Positions 11,741 to 22,108 of a stretch of 64,000 bases of DNA are shown here, piece by piece. A model generated the notes under the pieces. It saw nothing but the letters and a program-made list of their open reading frames with translations. It was not told the DNA's origin and searched no databases. The position numbers and the translations under genes are program-made. Position 1 is the first letter of the stretch, and each line of letters begins with the position of its first letter. This DNA is from Xiphydria camelus (Eukaryota > Arthropoda > Insecta > Hymenoptera > Xiphydriidae): assembly GCA_963678675.1 (NCBI GenBank), contig OY783193.1:23243309-23307308 (forward strand). The letters are read 5' to 3'.

Positions 11741-12616
11741 CAGGGTGACATTTTGAAAACTTGCCACCCCAATATCTTAGAAAGTTACAGGGATTTTCTA
11801 AAAAACAAAAATACGGTTTCGGCAGTGGAGAGGGGGAACCAAAATGACATAATCGGAGACGCACCTACTCCAACCCCCTTAGGGGTAGCCCCCCCAACTT
11901 TGTAATCTTAAATAGCAACCCCCCATGTGTAATACAGCGTTGGAAAGCTCTTTAAAAATGCTTTACAACAACACCAAATTTTGGTACCTTTCGATGAGTA
12001 GTTTTCGCGCAAATCGAGAAAGAAACTGCCAGAAGTAAGTTTTGTCAATTTATTTATTAAAGGTCAATTATGTTACAATAAATTTTCGAAATGATTTCCA
12101 TTATCTGATCTTACTCCCTGCGATTTCTTCTTATGGGGACATCTGAAATCTGTTGTTTTTCAAACTCAACCAGCAAGCATTAACCAACTGAAACAGAGAA
12201 TTATGCAAGAATGTCGCAAAATTTCAAGAACAACATTTGAAAAAGTCCGAAAAATCAATGGAAATCATTTCGAAAATTTATTGTAACGTAATTGACCTTT
12301 AATAAATAAATTGACAACTTACTTCTAGCAGTTTCTTTCTCGATTTGCGCAAAAACTACTCATCGAAAGGTACCAAAATTTGGTGTTGTTGTAAAGCATT
12401 TTTAAAGAGCTTTCCAACGCTGTATCACACATGGGGGGTTGCTATTTAAGATTACAAAGTTGGGGGGGCTACCCCTAAGGGGGTTGGAGTAGGTGCGTCT
12501 CCGATTATGTCATTTTGGTTCCCCCTCTCCACTGCCGAAACCGTATTTTTGTTTTTTAGAAAATCCCTGTAACTTTCTAAGATATTGGGGTGGCAAGTTT
12601 TCAAAATGTCACCCTG
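11741..12616. mobile_element. Fold-back mariner-type element, TA duplication
   Basis: Inverted arms of about 335 bp start CAGGGTGACATTTTGAAAAC and are flanked by TA at 11739-11740 and 12617-12618. The small unique centre (about 12080-12290) encodes a transposase C-terminus. The flanks GCCTCTATATCTATAT/ATATAGATATAGAGGC are also inverted, so the palindrome may extend further. Confidence 0.75.
12104..12286 (+). pseudogene. C-terminal tail of a Tc1/mariner-superfamily transposase
   Basis: The plus frame opens at SDLTPCDFFLWGHLKS, which is the block containing the last catalytic acidic residue (the D of CDF) in mariner-type DDD/DDE transposases. About 45 residues follow and end at a TAA at 12284-12286. 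The rest of the enzyme is missing and both sides are replaced by inverted arms. The element is a deletion derivative that kept only the end of the gene. Subfamily not assigned. Confidence 0.6.
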
Positions 12617-12821
12617 TATATAGATATAGAGGCAACGGTCACCCTGCGTCTCCTCACTGAACTGCATCCCAACGTTCGCCGAGCCCTAGCTTAACCACTT
12701 ACTACTACACGCTCACTGTATTGGTGTACGAAGCAGTATTTACCCTCATTAATGAAAGCATGAGGATTGATTGATCATTGGTTAGCACGTTTAAAAATAA
12801 CATTTAAATACCGTTTGTATA

Positions 12822-13130
12822 GGAAAATTGTTAGATGTGAAACATCGAAATTCTTCTTTGTAGAAAGTATGCGATAGGAAGGATGGACCACGCATCCGTT
12901 GAAAGAATACGTGCGCCAGTGCGCGCATTTGTATTTATGACTGTGATACCATTAAACGGTACGAACCGTTGTGTCGAATTCCGTTTATCGCGAGACGGAA
13001 CAGCGACTGATGGCAGAGTTAAGAGAGAGTAAACTAAATGCGCTTTTTGAATTAGACACAACGGTTTGTACCGTTTAATAGTATCACAATTATAAATACA
13101 AATGCGCACTGGCGAATGTGTTCTTTCGTT
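12822..13130. repeat. Fold-back repeat around ATTAAACGGTAC
   Basis: Sequence near 12926-12976 (AAATACAAATGC and ACCGTTTAAT blocks) returns inverted at about 13047-13108. It starts after GATGTGAAACATC at 12836. A fuller copy with longer arms is at 15713-16245. Confidence 0.65.
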
Positions 13131-13505
13131 TTCAGCTAGATTTACTCAAGTGGACACAGCATTGAGAACAATCTAGCGAGAGTTAGTCTAGAATCTCGGT
13201 TGAGAAAAATAAATCTAGCTAGATTGCAGTGGATACACGATAAAAATTTACTGCCACAGAAACTTCAGTCTATTTGACCGGCTAAATAGATAGTAACTCC
13301 CCAGGTAGCACACTAACGTCGAAATGACGTTTTTTGAAGGTCAGTTCTGACGTCAGATGACGAAAAATATGACGTCATTTTAACGTCGCCAAGACGGCTT
13401 AATTGCACATCCACACGACGTCAGACAAATCACGTAATAATGACGTTCTACCGTACGTTGTGAAGACGAAAAAAATGACGGTTCTAAAAGGTTAGGTCTG
13501 ACGTA

Positions 13506-13720
13506 CACCCGGCGTCTTGGATTATGTCGCTGGTGACTTTTTTTTTAATGTTATTTTTAAACGTACTAACCAATGAACAATTAATTCTCATGCCCTCATT
13601 AGCTACGGTAGTGTCTACTCTCGTTAATAAAAGCATGAGAATTGATTAATCCATTGGTTAGTACGTTTAAAAATAACATTTAAAAAAAGTCACCAGCGAC
13701 AGAATCCGAGACACCGAGTG
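13506..13720. mobile_element. CACCCGGCGTC-ended MITE inside copy A
   Basis: Inverted ends beginning CACCCGGCGTCT, flanked by TA at 13504-13505 and 13721-13722. The uninterrupted counterpart at about 34235 in copy B reads GACGTATATC, so B supplies the empty site. Related copies: 42889-43073 and 31391-31555; part of a copy lies at 12735-12815. Confidence 0.8.
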
Positions 13721-13889
13721 TATATCTTTTCATCGTGAGCGGTCACCCATCCAGCTAGTGTCCGCACTTTTCGCTGCTTAACTTCGTTGATCGGTCGGTG
13801 TCCCCGAGTCCTCATCTGCTGCACGCTCCTGTCGTTAAGAATATTATTACTATGTATTAGTGATCATATAAAGTTTGATGAATAAAGCT

Positions 13890-14499
13890 AGGAATCCACT
13901 ACACTCGACTCGACTCGACTCGACACGACACTTTTCTGGCTGGCCAGAAATTTGTCGCGTCGAGTTGAGTCGAGTCGAGTCGAACCTAGTGGACACGGTT
14001 TGCGTGCACATCGAGATATGGACCGATGAGCGAACAATTGAATTGCGGCAGTCTTGCTTGGAAAGAGTCGAGAAGAACAGTTCGAAGATTTTACATTAAT
14101 TTCGCAGAGGAATGGAGGAGGATCTCATTAATAAAGTTAGAGCATATGAGGTGCTGTAAAATATACATAGTTTGAAATATAGAGACCAAAATATACGCAA
14201 CGAAGCTTGAGAAGAAATCTCAAAAGCCTTGAATAGACCAAGTAAACATAAATATAGGTATATAGTAAATTTCTATCTGTATAGATGTTACAGAGAAGCA
14301 ATAATTGGACAAATTGTAGAGCCATACACGATGCATCCTTGTACGTTAAAATTTAAAAGGACGAAGCACTACCGTCGTGTCGAGTAGCGTCGAGTCGTGT
14401 CGCGTCGATTCCAGTGGACACACCACGCAAATTTTTGTCACCGTGTCGTGTCGAGTCGTGTCGTGTCGAGTCGAGTCGAGTCGAGTGTAGTGGATTCCT
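13890..14499. mobile_element. Fold-back element with (CGACT)n double-hairpin ends
   Basis: Ends AGGAATCCACTACACTCGAC and its complement with AGCT on both sides (13886-13889, 14500-14503). Each end is itself a hairpin: TCCACTA ... TAGTGGA enclose CGACT/AGTCG tandem repeats, so four arms are present. Copy B of the host element lacks it. The 300-bp centre is non-coding. Confidence 0.75.
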
Positions 14500-15102
14500 A
14501 GCTTTAATGTATATTACTTTTCAATAAGAAAGAGCGTGAAAAAATAAGATTTTATAATTGTATTATTCTTTTCTCAACATTTTCCTAATTTATGATTGTC
14601 TTTTGATAAATATTCTTGCATAGACGCAAATTGATACTAATATCAATTTGCGTCTATGCAAGAAAAAAATAATAAATAAATATAAATAAATAAATAATTA
14701 TATGAATGTTTATTCATCCTACATTAATTGTCTTTCATTTACTTTAATAATCTGTGCTTTTTAATAAACAGTATAGTTTATAACTTGCTCAACATACTCT
14801 GGAGACTAAATGAAATAATTTATTGATTTAATAATTGAACAAATTACAATTTTTGTCCATTTATTCACAAATAAATTTTAAAGTCCCTATATATGCAGGA
14901 GACGGAAATTTTTCTAAGTCTTGTTCGTCATTAAAAATGACGGAAAAGTTCCGTCAAAAAGACGTTGAGTTTTGACGTCCAAGGTACGTCGTAAATATGA
15001 CGTCCCTGCGACGTTAATATTACGACAACTGACGTCTGAAACCCTGTACTGACCAAAAAATGACGTCTGAGACGTTATTCTAACGTCAGTGTGCTACCTG
15101 GG

Positions 15103-15712
15103 TCAGTCTAGCGAGAGTGATAGGCGCCGGGTCGCAAGCGAAGGGCCTCGACCGCGCGCGCGTGCTCAGATTTCAGGAGCCTCGCGGGAGGCAACAGAAA
15201 CCCTCTGCCTTTTATGCTCTCCTCGGACAAAGTGCAAACCCGCAATAAATTCGACTATTGCGGTGCACGTGTACTTCTTCGGGGATAGCACCAACCGAAC
15301 GGCGCTGAATCTGCGTACTCTCCCGGCGCCAATTTTCATGCTCCAGCTCGGTGGTTTCGAAGAATTTCCTTCTCCCACCATGCATAGAAAAACAAAGTCG
15401 AAGCATACCCCTGCCCCGCTAGCCGCTTTTACAATCACTTACTGTTCGCAATTCTCTGTGTAAAGACCAACTCCTGCTCGAGACTCAATAGACATTGATA
15501 ATACAACGCCATTCCGACTGGTTATTCACATAAGGGTTAAAAATATAAAAATGCCGGTGATGTGTTGTGCAGATGGACTATTACATACTTAGTTTTGTTG
15601 TGTGATTGTTTGCAAGTATTGCAGTTAAATATGAGTGATAGTGACAATATTATGAGTGATCGTGACATTATAAAATAGAAACAAGTATTGATCATTGTCA
15701 AATGAAGTGAAT
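15103..15712. other. GC-rich then AT-rich unassigned stretch
   Basis: About 15110-15460 is GC-rich with a CGCGCGCGCG run and an open plus frame of 124 codons (15089-15463) that matches nothing I recognise. The rest is A/T-rich. No support for a gene. Confidence 0.35.
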
Positions 15713-16245
15713 ACAATTGAAAGAAAACCAAAAATAGAGATATAAATAATAATATATACAAATAATACGTGTGTGTATAATAACATATAATATAAAACAG
15801 TTTTTATAGAAAAATTGTTAGATGTGAAACATCGAAATTCTTCTTTGTAGAAAGTATGCGATAGAAAGGATGGACCACGCGTCCGTCGAAAGAACACGTG
15901 CGCCAGTGCGCATTTGTATTTATGACTGTGGTACTATTAAACGGTACGAGAGAACCGTTGTCTCTTATTCAAAAAGCGCATTTAGTTTACTCTCTCTTAA
16001 CTCTGTCATCGGTAAGTACTGCTTAATAGTATCACAGTCATAAATACAAATGCGCACTGGCGCACGTGTTCTTTCGACGGACGCGTGGTCCATCCTTCCT
16101 ATCGCATACTTTCTACAAAGAAGAATTTCGATGTTTCACATCTAACAATTTTTCTATAAAAACTGTTTTATATTATATGTTATTATACACACACGTATTA
16201 TTTGTATATACTATTATTTATATCTCTATTTTTGGTTTTCTTTTT
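15713..16245. repeat. 530-bp palindrome with 225-bp arms
   Basis: 15720-15947 is the reverse complement of 16022-16245, with a 75-bp spacer. Both arms carry GATGTGAAACATC or its complement (about 15828 and 16130) and the ATTAAACGGTAC block shared with 12822-13130. Confidence 0.8.
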
Positions 16246-16899
16246 TAAATACTCGGAAAAATATATAGAACAAATGTTACATAAAGCCAAAGTGTGCTTT
16301 TTAATTTTTAATAAAAATGTATTTTTTGGTACGGCTTTTTCTTTAAATATCTCGAAAACTACTAAGAAGTTATCGAGATATGCTGCGTAGAAAATGTATA
16401 GAATTTCAAGACAAAACGATTGGTTTTTATCTCATTTTGCTACGATGAATAGTTCTCGAGATATTGCACATTTTGTATATAAATACGCGCTGTAGCGCCC
16501 ACGCGCTCTCGTAAATAAATGCCTCTAACTTCACTAAAAATTGATATTTTCCGATAATTCTTCTTTTGTTTTCAAGGTAATGAAAATATCAATTCAACCT
16601 CGGTTTTTGATAATTTTTACTAATATTAGTTATAATAATAATCAAAGAGAAAAATTACGTTCAAGTTGGACACAAAACGTGACAGATGAAAAAAAAAATT
16701 GTTTAAAGGTTTAATGATTTATTTTACTATTATTAAAATAATTAAGGCTTTATAAAATGAGAAGAGGTTCCTAAAACTAATTAAAACGTATTAAGAGAGT
16801 AATGAATTATATCTAAGGATATTCTGTAATAATCTTCATCATCGTTTTGCATGAGAGAAACTGGTGAATTACTATTACTTCTACTGTAAATCGTCATTA
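16246..16899. other. AT-rich stretch, nothing recognised
   Basis: About 650 bp of A/T-rich sequence with short stop-riddled frames. I see no repeat partner, RNA gene or ORF I can support. Confidence 0.4.
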
Positions 16900-17155
16900 A
16901 TAATTATATTTTCATTTTCAAATTGAGTGCGAGGAATGACGCTTTCCTGAGTCATGTACCTAACGGGATATCGTCCTAATTTCACTCTAATCTCGGAACT
17001 CCCTCTTGTTCCGCCCTTCCGCAACGAATACGCATTTCCGTAACCTAAAGCAACGCATGTGAACGGACTCGAAACCTTCCGCGCGTATCGTGTCTGCGCT
17101 GGCACGTTCCGCATTCCGCATTCCGCAAGTCTTCCGCGCCCATCTGAATCCCGCT
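16900..17155. mobile_element. Right end of a Harbinger-type element
   Basis: Ends in GAATCCCGCT followed by TAA (17156-17158); this is the reverse complement of the terminus at 9151. The subterminal GCATTCCGCATTCCGCA repeat is also shared. The left part differs from 9151-11530, and no coding sequence remains. Confidence 0.6.
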
Positions 17156-17469
17156 TAAGTCGGCTTTGTAAAGAGCAATGACAAATTCCAATAGATGACC
17201 GATCGGGAAATACGACAAAGCGAAAATTTAGCAGTAGTTACATGTAGCAGAAACTGGTGAAATGTGTACTGCTCGATGTGTTTTGGGCAATAGTCAAACG
17301 ATTTTACTGATAGCTATACGTGATCATTTTTTGTTGTTGTTCCATTGTCTGTGAAGATATACAAATTGTTTAAAAGCATGTTTTTACCCGTCGTAGGTGT
17401 GACATCTAGCTTCCTGCTCGTGACTTCGTCCGCATGAATCACGAAATAATCTCATTCTCTATTTTACCC

Positions 17470-17703
17470 TCTTAACCTTCCGTTAGTCGCGTATAGGTCC
17501 AGCGGACCTATGCAATTGTATTTTACTTTTATTTTAAAATCAGATTAACCTATCGGAGTGGGTCTTTATGACATCTTAGAACGGTTTATTTACAATTATT
17601 TTTCAATGCCGCACTCCGATATTTATAACAATTTCCAGGTAATCAACGCCTAAATGGAGGGAGAACATATTTCGGTCCTCCGGAACTAGCGGATATGCAT
17701 ATA
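17470..17703. mobile_element. Solo piggyBac-like left end
   Basis: TTAA followed by CCTTCCGTTAGTCGCG, with a subterminal GGTCC..GGACC palindrome (GGTCCAGCGGACC). A similar end in the opposite direction is at 25796-25863. It is cut at the right by the ACACAG element. No ORF. Confidence 0.45.
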
Positions 17704-18598
17704 ACACAGCTCCACAAAAAAAATCGAAAAAATGCTTCCTCTGACTAGACCAGTATATTTTTGTTTTTGGGGTCGCTGAATCCGAATCCGGTGTCCGTTG
17801 TCTCCATCACGTCACATTTTTTTTAATCTCAAAAAACCATCAATAGATCATGATTTTCAAAAAGGTTAATGGACTTAAACCAAATTCGCTATAGGGGGTT
17901 TTTTGGGTCGCGGATCACGAATCTGAAATCGGATTTCAAACATTCAAGATGGCGGATCCAATATGGAGGACGAGATTTTCGAAAATCGACGGAATCATGC
18001 CAAATTTGGTATAGGGGGATTTTTTCGATCGCTGATGATAAATATGAAGTTACATTTACAAAAATTCAAAATTTTCGAAAATCTCGTCCTCCATATTGGA
18101 TCCGCCATCTTGAATTTTTTTAATCTGACTTCAGATTCATGATCAGCGACCCAAAAAACCCCCTTATACCAAATTCGGTATGAATCCGTCGATTTTCAAA
18201 AATCTCGTCCGCCATATTGGATCCGCCATCTTGAATTTTTGAAATACGATTTCAGATTCGTGATCAGCGACCCAAAAACCCCCTATAGCGAATTTGGTTT
18301 AAGTCCATTAACTTTTTGAAAACCATGATCTATTGATGGTTTTTTGAGATTAAAAAAAAATGTGACGTGATGGAGACAGATGGACACCGGATTCGGATTC
18401 AGCAACCACAAAAATATATAGAAATAATAATTTGAATCGATTTTACTATTTTTCCAAGGATTTGACCTTGAAATGACCTTGAACGTGACATGATGGAGAC
18501 AAACGGACACCAGATTCGGATTCAGCGACCCCAAAACCTAAAGATATACTGGTCTGATCAGAGTAAGCATTGTTTCGATTTTTTTTGTGGAGCTGTGT
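17704..18598. mobile_element. ACACAG-family MITE, copy 2
   Basis: ACACAGCTCCACAAAAAAAA and its complement end an 895-bp fold-back. The arms carry repeated ATTGGATCCGCCAT and GATTTTCGAAAATC blocks facing each other. Strongly similar to 39688-40576 internally, with different terminal 20 bp. Non-coding. Confidence 0.75.
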
Positions 18599-18603
18599 AA
18601 TGG

Positions 18604-19878
18604 ATACCCCCACAAAAACAGATTCTCTGTAAAAAAAAAGGCGGCATGTTCATTCAGTACCAACAAAAATTGATACCTACGTAAAATACTCTCCAAAAGA
18701 GATTTGAAATCAATTAAGATCGCCATGTTCAAGATTTATATATAAAAAGTAAAAGGCATCATTTGAAAGGAAAATTATTGTAAATCGAGTTACTAAAAAA
18801 TTCGACTAAAAAATTTATAAACAAATTTTAATAAAAAAGAACTTGCCGCGTTTAAGTTTTCATATTTTGTCCACTATACCGAATAATTGGCAGTGCTTGG
18901 ACGGTGCTAGAGTGATTCATAAATTGCACTGCCGAAGTCAAATTCAGAGAAATTCAGAAGGCCCCCGCCTGATCGGTTTCTCGTGCGACATTCGGTATAC
19001 TGGTGGTATCATATAAGTGTATGAATTTATTTAAAATCATAAGTGCATAAACATCGAGTATAATTCTGTGTCTGAATTTTTTATTTTGAAGGGAAAAAAC
19101 GCGACGTTCTTTTTTATTAAAATTTTTTAAATAATTTTTTAGTCGAATTTTGTAGTCACTTGATTTACAATAATTTCCCTTTCAAATGATGCCTTTTACT
19201 TTTTATATATAACTCTTGAACATGGCGATCTTAATTGATTTCAAATCTTTTTTGGAGAGTATTTTACGTATCAATTTTTTTGGCATATATATTGCCCGAA
19301 AAATGGGATTCTCGACTTTTAGGCGCAAGGGGCGTGGCTTCGCGTTGCTAAGGAAGAATCTCTGTTAATATGTAACTTATAACATTTATTCTGGTCTCTA
19401 TCAATAGAGAATAGTCGATTTATATAGCGTGCTTGGACGGTGCTAGAGTAATTCACAAATTGCACTGCCGAAGTCAAATTCAGAGAAATTCAGAAGGCCC
19501 CCGCCTGATTGGTTTCCCGTGCGACATTCGGTATTACTGGTGGTATCATATAAGAGTGTATGAATTTATTTAAAATCATAAGTGCATAAACATCAAGTAT
19601 AATTCTGTCTGATTTTTTTATTTTGAAGGAAAAAAACGCGGCAAGTTCTTTTTTATTAAAACTTTTAAATAAATTTTTTAGTCGAATTTTTTAGTAACTT
19701 GATTTACAATAATTTTCCTTTCAAATGATGCCTTTCACTTTTTATATATAAATCTTGAACATGGCGATCTTAATTGATTTCAAATCTTTTTTGGAGAGTA
19801 TTTTACGTAGGTATCAATTTTTGTTGGCACTGAATGAACATGCCGCCTTTTTTTTACAGAGAATCTGTTTTTGTGGGG
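18604..19878. repeat. Two joined partial copies of the CCCCCACAAAAACAG element
   Basis: The first copy (18606-19270) has the left end; the second (about 19433-19878) has the right end TTTTTGTGGGGG. Between them lies 160 bp of the repeat also seen at 1795-1945 and 25325-25480. The complete version is at 30553-31283. The arrangement looks like recombination between repeats rather than simple insertion. Confidence 0.65.
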
Positions 19879-20462
19879 GGATTTTACTACTTTTTGGAAT
19901 TTATTCATGAGGAGAATACGTACATGTAGAAGAATAGCTTTCTATTACCACAAAATTAAATTCTCACATTTTATACCGATACGAGCCAATTAATTATAAC
20001 CACGTTACTTTTAATTTATTCTCGTGATGTTTTGAAAGGGATTTATAGACTAGAGAGCCCTTATATTTTTCACTTTGCCTTAGTATTTTTGAGAAATAAA
20101 ATATGTACCGTTTTCGAATTTACAGGCCATCGGATTTTTCTTATATTTTGGTCGTCTACAGAAATCCATGTAGACTTCCAATGAACGTGACGAATTGTTT
20201 CATCGCCTGTAAAGAGACCACTTATGACAGTATATATGTTGTTACATATATTAACTCGAGACGTTGGAATAGTTTTAAGAAATCCTTTTGCATGCACCGC
20301 TGAAATTTCGCCCTTACTCGTAAATAAATTAAATTTAATTATTACTACATCATTTACAGCTTCGATGCTGACCTTACGACTCATTTCAATCCGAGTAGAA
20401 CATTCATTGCAAATATCATCATAAACATGCCAATGCGAATAAGAATCATCTATTAACTGTTG
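19879..20462. other. Unassigned stretch with a 104-codon open frame
   Basis: The minus strand is open at 20070-20384. It contains FTGDET, which is reminiscent of the first catalytic block of mariner transposases, but the flanking residues do not follow the family, so I do not assign it. No repeat partner seen. Confidence 0.25.
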
Positions 20463-20575
20463 CAGATCAAGTATTCCGTTGTGGTGGGGGTCCTGATTGG
20501 TCTACTCGCAAAGATGCCTATACGTTTCTTAGCGAGTAGACCAATCAGGACCCCCGCCGCAACGGAATACTTGAT
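20463..20575. repeat. Hairpin, 47-bp arms
   Basis: CAAGTATTCCGTTG ... CTGATTGGTCTACTCGC is followed after about 20 bp by its reverse complement. Mismatches are few. Confidence 0.8.
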
Positions 20576-20756
20576 TCTGATTGGTCTCTTCGCTGAACTG
20601 CGTGCACGCAAAGATACGAGTGACTCGAGAAAGGCCCACCTGACCTCCCGGTAGCTGTCAATTCGGGAGATCGAAGCATCTAACCTCGAAATCAAGTGTA
20701 CAAGTGATAAGATAATAATTATTCGGGTTTCTTCGGTGAGTTTCCCCAAGTGTTTA

Positions 20757-22108
20757 AAGTAGTTACTCCATTATTGTAATCCAATTCCATTGTATACCTT
20801 ATTTTTCTGCCACGACTTTGATTGTTGATAGTGGATGCATCAGTCAATAAATTTGATTTTTATTCACTATCAACTATCAAAGTCGTGGCAGAAAAATAAG
20901 GGATACAATGGAATTGGACTACAGTAATGTAGTAACTACTTTATTATTATTTTTTCTTTATCGATATATTTCCTCTTTCGTATTATACTATCCCAAGTTC
21001 GAATTTATATACCGACCTCTCAAACGTGAAGTGTACATGTACCTCACTTTTTTATTTAATTAAGTATTACTGCAGAACGAGTAGGTTAGAAGATTTTCAT
21101 GAAGACTCATGATTTTCTGACATGTCATCTCGTACAGGTGCAACCGAAGAGGATCTAGCTCGTATCCTGTCCGTAAAAAGATGACTCGATGGACATCGGA
21201 GAATGTCAGGCTTGTCACCGAGCGCCTATTACACATGGTACATTAATTGCAATATGCGCTTTTCGTTTCAATTATTCCTGCTTTAAATAACTTTCACTTC
21301 TTTCAAAGTATTTACCTTGTACAAACTGTTCATCGTAGGGGGCAGCGATCAATGATTGTGACTAATCGTGGACAAATTATTCCTGCGATGATGTTGCAGT
21401 TGCAAAGCATACACTAGCAAGTCAGCTTACAGCATCCGATGTTTAGTATCAACTTTATCTCCCTTGGAACACCCATCACCTGAGTATAATCGCGATTACG
21501 TTAACGTTAATCACAGAATAGACCATGAGCTCGGGCACATTATCGCAGTAGTAGTTTGGTACACCGAATTGCCATTCAGTTTTAATAGACGAACTTGTCT
21601 ACGACGAGTCGCTATTATCGATCGCTGCCTCCTACCACGAACAGTTCAAAAAAGGTTATTAGCTTGAAAAGAGTAAAAGTTATTTAACGCTGGAATAGTT
21701 GAAACGAGAAACGCGTATTGCAATTAATGTACCGTGGGTAATAGGCGCTCGGTGACAAGTCTGACATTCTCCAATGTCCATCGAGTCATCTTTTTGTGGA
21801 CAGGACACGAGCTAGACCCTTTTCGGTTGCACCTGTACGAGATGGCAAGTCAGAAAATCATGAGCCTTCATGAAAATCTTCTTACCTACTCGTTCTGCAG
21901 TAATACTTAATGAAATAAAAGTGAGGTACATGTACACTTCACGTTTGACAGGTCGGTATATAAATTCGAACTTGTGTGGGATAGTATAATACGAAAGAGG
22001 AAATATATATCGATAAAAGAAGAATAATAATAAACTAGTTACTACATTACTGTAATCCAATTCCATTGTATCCCTTATTTTTCTGCCGCGACTTTGATTG
22101 TTGATCTA
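20757..22108. repeat. Nested palindromes with CAATGGAATTGGA arms
   Basis: A small palindrome (20757-20938, arms about 85 bp) overlaps a larger one: about 20890-21235 is the reverse complement of about 21715-22090. The 480-bp centre has no recognised gene. The arm sequence recurs at 650-770, 5340-5520, 7330-7530 and 24660-24760, all next to palindromes. Confidence 0.75.

Larger units (their letters stand above)
11613..12725 (+). repeat. Helentron-like 5' segment split by a mariner-type insertion
   Basis: Begins with GATGTGAAACATC at 11614 and, apart from the insertion at 11741-12616, matches 41663-41860, including the shared stretch CTCACTGTATTGGTGTACGA. The leading motif is the recurrent GAWGTGAAACWTC hairpin seen at Helentron ends elsewhere in this window. 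The assignment to Helentrons is inference. Confidence 0.45.
13300..15102. mobile_element. ACGTC-rich terminal-repeat element, copy A
   Basis: Ends CCCAGGTAGCACACTAACGT and its complement enclose dense ACGTC/GACGT repeats over about 200 bp at each side. Flanked by TC (13298-13299, 15103-15104); the second copy at 34035-34967 is flanked by TA. Two younger elements (13506-13720, 13890-14499) interrupt it; without them it is about 970 bp, close to the 933 bp of copy B. No ORF, and no superfamily recognised. Confidence 0.8.

Noticed and set aside
15089..15463. 124-codon open frame in GC-rich sequence
   Set aside because: Both strands are open because of base composition; no domain or repeat support.
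20070..20384. 104-codon minus frame containing FTGDET
   Set aside because: The TGDE motif alone recalls mariner, but neighbouring residues and the expected downstream blocks are absent.
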